DNA of 39,075 bases from CAVQMC01 sp963713505 (GTDB taxonomy: Bacteria > Bacteroidota > Ignavibacteria > Ignavibacteriales > Ignavibacteriaceae), in assembly GCA_963713505.1 (NCBI GenBank), contig CAVQMC010000018.1:1-39075 (forward strand), in the 5' to 3' direction. A program made the translations under genes and the position numbers. Below are positions 37,710-39,075 of the stretch, piece by piece. The first letter of the stretch is position 1, and each line of letters opens with the position of its first letter. Below the pieces are notes generated by a model. The model had not been told where the DNA came from. It searched no databases and saw only the letters and a program-made list of their open reading frames with translations.

Positions 37710-38411
37710 TTATGTCACTTTTCCGCCTTTTATTAAAAGCCATAATCCAAGTGCAACTTCTGAAAGCATAGGAATAATAAATATATATCCCACTATTATT
37801 TTGTAATCACTATATGCATGAATAAATAAATTTCCCAGGTTTGTTATTACATATCCCACGAATGCAATAATTAATAAAATGCCAAATATTTTTGGAATGT
37901 AACCGGACTTTAAAGCCAGATAACCGAGCAGAAAAATATGGAGTCCGAAAACAATTAATCCAAAAGACCACATATTATCAAATGCCTCGACTAATAACAT
38001 TACCTGTGATTGAAATTGTTCTGTTCCTAATGCTGATATGAAATTATCACTACTTATCAGCAATAGCACCTTAATATAATTAAGCAAAGCAATCCCAAGA
38101 ATAGCTACATAAACCAATCTTAGCCACGCCATGAGCAATGAGAGGTCTTTGTTTACCGGTTTGAGAAAAACATAAAGTCCCCATGCTGCCAAAACATCAC
38201 AAATAAGAATTATAAGCCAACTGAAAACACCGATACGGAATAGCATCTCGGAAGCTATGATATTATTGGTTGTTGTTGCTGCATTATCGGTTACAACAAG
38301 GCTACCAATTGTTAAGTCAGTTGCAAGTACTGCTGCTATAGTCATAATTAGAATTGCGGCACCAGAGATAATTGCCGCCTTGCGCAGATTGATATTGTTA
38401 ATATTTTTCAT
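37710..38411 (-). CDS. DUF4386-family membrane protein, copy 3 of 3
   Basis: 233 residues, six TM helices. The N-terminus MKNINNINLRKAAIISGAAILIMTIAAVLA resembles the family lead-in. NNIIASEMLFRIGVFSWLIILICDVLAAWGLYVFLKPVNKDLSLLMAWLRLVY is the most conserved family stretch, and LSEVALGLWLLIKGGK closes the protein. It starts 16 bases after the monooxygenase-like gene, so all are one operon. Intact frame. Function unknown, no catalytic residues seen. Confidence 0.75.
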   Translation of the reverse strand: MKNINNINLRKAAIISGAAILIMTIAAVLATDLTIGSLVVTDNAATTTNNIIASEMLFRIGVFSWLIILICDVLAAWGLYVFLKPVNKDLSLLMAWLRLVYVAILGIALLNYIKVLLLISSDNFISALGTEQFQSQVMLLVEAFDNMWSFGLIVFGLHIFLLGYLALKSGYIPKIFGILLIIAFVGYVITNLGNLFIHAYSDYKIIVGYIFIIPMLSEVALGLWLLIKGGKVT

Positions 38412-38427
38412 TGTATTGCTTGAATTT

Positions 38428-38918
38428 TTAGGTTAATGGTATATTAACTCTTTTATCTTCGATAATGTCAATTAAATTTTGGTTAGTCATTTCAACTGAT
38501 TTAATAGTTTCATGGATTGCTCTCTTATTCATCATCCTAAACACAAAAGATTTTTTGTATTCCTCAAGATGTTTAATAGATTTCCATTGATACATTCCCT
38601 GCCAATATCCATCTTCAGGATTTACTGCATAAATCTTTGCAACAAAGCCTGGGAAACCGGCAATCATCAGCATGGGAATAATTGATGCTAGTTTATTTGC
38701 TTTATGAGAAAGATGAGCAAATTTAAAATTGACAATAAAAACACATTCACCATCAACTTGATTATAGGAAGGTACGTTGTTATATGCCTGAAAATTACAA
38801 ATGTTTTTCCGTTATCCATTTTAATTGAAGTATTCAAATACTTTCTCGATAATCTAAGTTTGCCCGTAAGTAATCGGATAAGCGAAATAGTTAAACAGAC
38901 AATTGCTGTTTTTCTCAT
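38428..38918 (-). CDS. YdhR/monooxygenase-like small protein (one frameshift)
   Basis: Merged product is about 163 residues after adding one A to AAAA at 38791-38794, which joins TSIKMDNGKTFVIF to QAYNNVPSYNQVDGECVFIVNF. The C-terminal part has PMLMIAGFPGFVAKIYAVNPEDGYWQGMYQWKSIKHLEEYKKSFV, a dimeric alpha/beta-barrel pattern like YdhR and antibiotic-biosynthesis-monooxygenase-type proteins. The N-terminal 25 residues are hydrophobic/basic (MRKTAIVCLTISLIRLLTG) and might anchor it to the membrane. Its ATG overlaps the upstream methyltransferase stop (ATGA), so the two are translationally coupled. Activity not known. Confidence 0.6.
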
Positions 38919-39075
38919 TTTGTAATTCTTGAAAAGTTTGTTCGCTCAGCTTCTAAAACTTTAATATCTCTATTAATGGGTTTTAAATATTTCTCTTGAT
39001 AAAATTCTACTCCTACATCTTCGATAATTTCAAGATTGTAATCATGTAAAAAAGAATTTATTTCAGAAGGATTGA
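38915..39075 (-). CDS. C-terminal end of a leucine-carboxyl-methyltransferase-like SAM enzyme (partial)
   Basis: 52 codons are visible before the stop, and the gene continues beyond the window. The sequence NPSEINSFLHDYNLEIIEDVGVEFYQEKYLKPINRDIKVLEAERTNFSRITK matches the end of the class I methyltransferases of the TIGR00027/LCMT type, whose terminus carries an EDxGxxEYQERYLKPIGR-like motif. Stop TGA overlaps the next gene's ATG by four bases. It is the first visible gene of the operon running to 35213. Substrate unknown. Confidence 0.5.
   Translation of the reverse strand, partial: NPSEINSFLHDYNLEIIEDVGVEFYQEKYLKPINRDIKVLEAERTNFSRITK

Overview
The window is AT-rich DNA that I read as a chromosomal segment of a Bacteroidota/Ignavibacteria-type bacterium. 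The grounds are TTG-N20-TAnnTTTG promoters, secreted proteins with carboxypeptidase-like regulatory domains, a CreD operon with its own small regulator, a monomeric NADP isocitrate dehydrogenase, DUF4386 proteins and a YncE/phosphoesterase lipoprotein. There is no phage, insertion sequence, CRISPR array or rRNA. The placement is inferred from gene content only.

Layout. 1-2.8 kb: a partial secreted protein, a decayed alpha/beta hydrolase and two secreted proteins of unknown role. 3.0-10.8 kb (minus strand): a regulated envelope module made of an OmpR-type regulator, a histidine kinase, TolC, a membrane-fusion lipoprotein, an RND pump and a PepSY-like periplasmic protein. Similar 11-bp-phased direct repeats precede the regulator, tolC and the PepSY gene. 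10.8-17.9 kb (minus): a half-length DnaE polymerase, purD, a GT4 glycosyltransferase, guaB and glutaryl-CoA dehydrogenase. 18.0 kb: tRNA-Ser(GCU) with its own terminator. 18.3-26.1 kb: a propeller protein, an SH3-nuclease fusion, a hipA remnant, a YncE/phosphoesterase lipoprotein, an aspartate racemase-like enzyme and two lipoproteins with carboxypeptidase-like domains. 26.4-29.7 kb: a hybrid histidine kinase and a methyltransferase. 29.8-32.5 kb (plus): an operon of membrane protein, winged-helix regulator, small membrane protein and CreD, with a near-perfect palindrome over its promoter. 32.6-39 kb (minus): icd, then an operon of methyltransferase (partial), monooxygenase-like protein, three tandem DUF4386 membrane proteins and a quinone oxidoreductase.

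Assembly quality. At least eleven otherwise complete genes, including guaB (three breaks), gcdH, the RND pump, tolC, the glycosyltransferase and creD, are split by single-base gains or losses, mostly in short homopolymers. Undoing each one restores a normal-length family member. I treat these as probable sequencing indels and give merged coordinates. The remnants at 0.8-1.1 kb and 20.8-21.0 kb, and the half-length DnaE, have large missing parts and are more likely real losses. The lipoprotein at 24.7-25.1 kb has two lesions and could be either.
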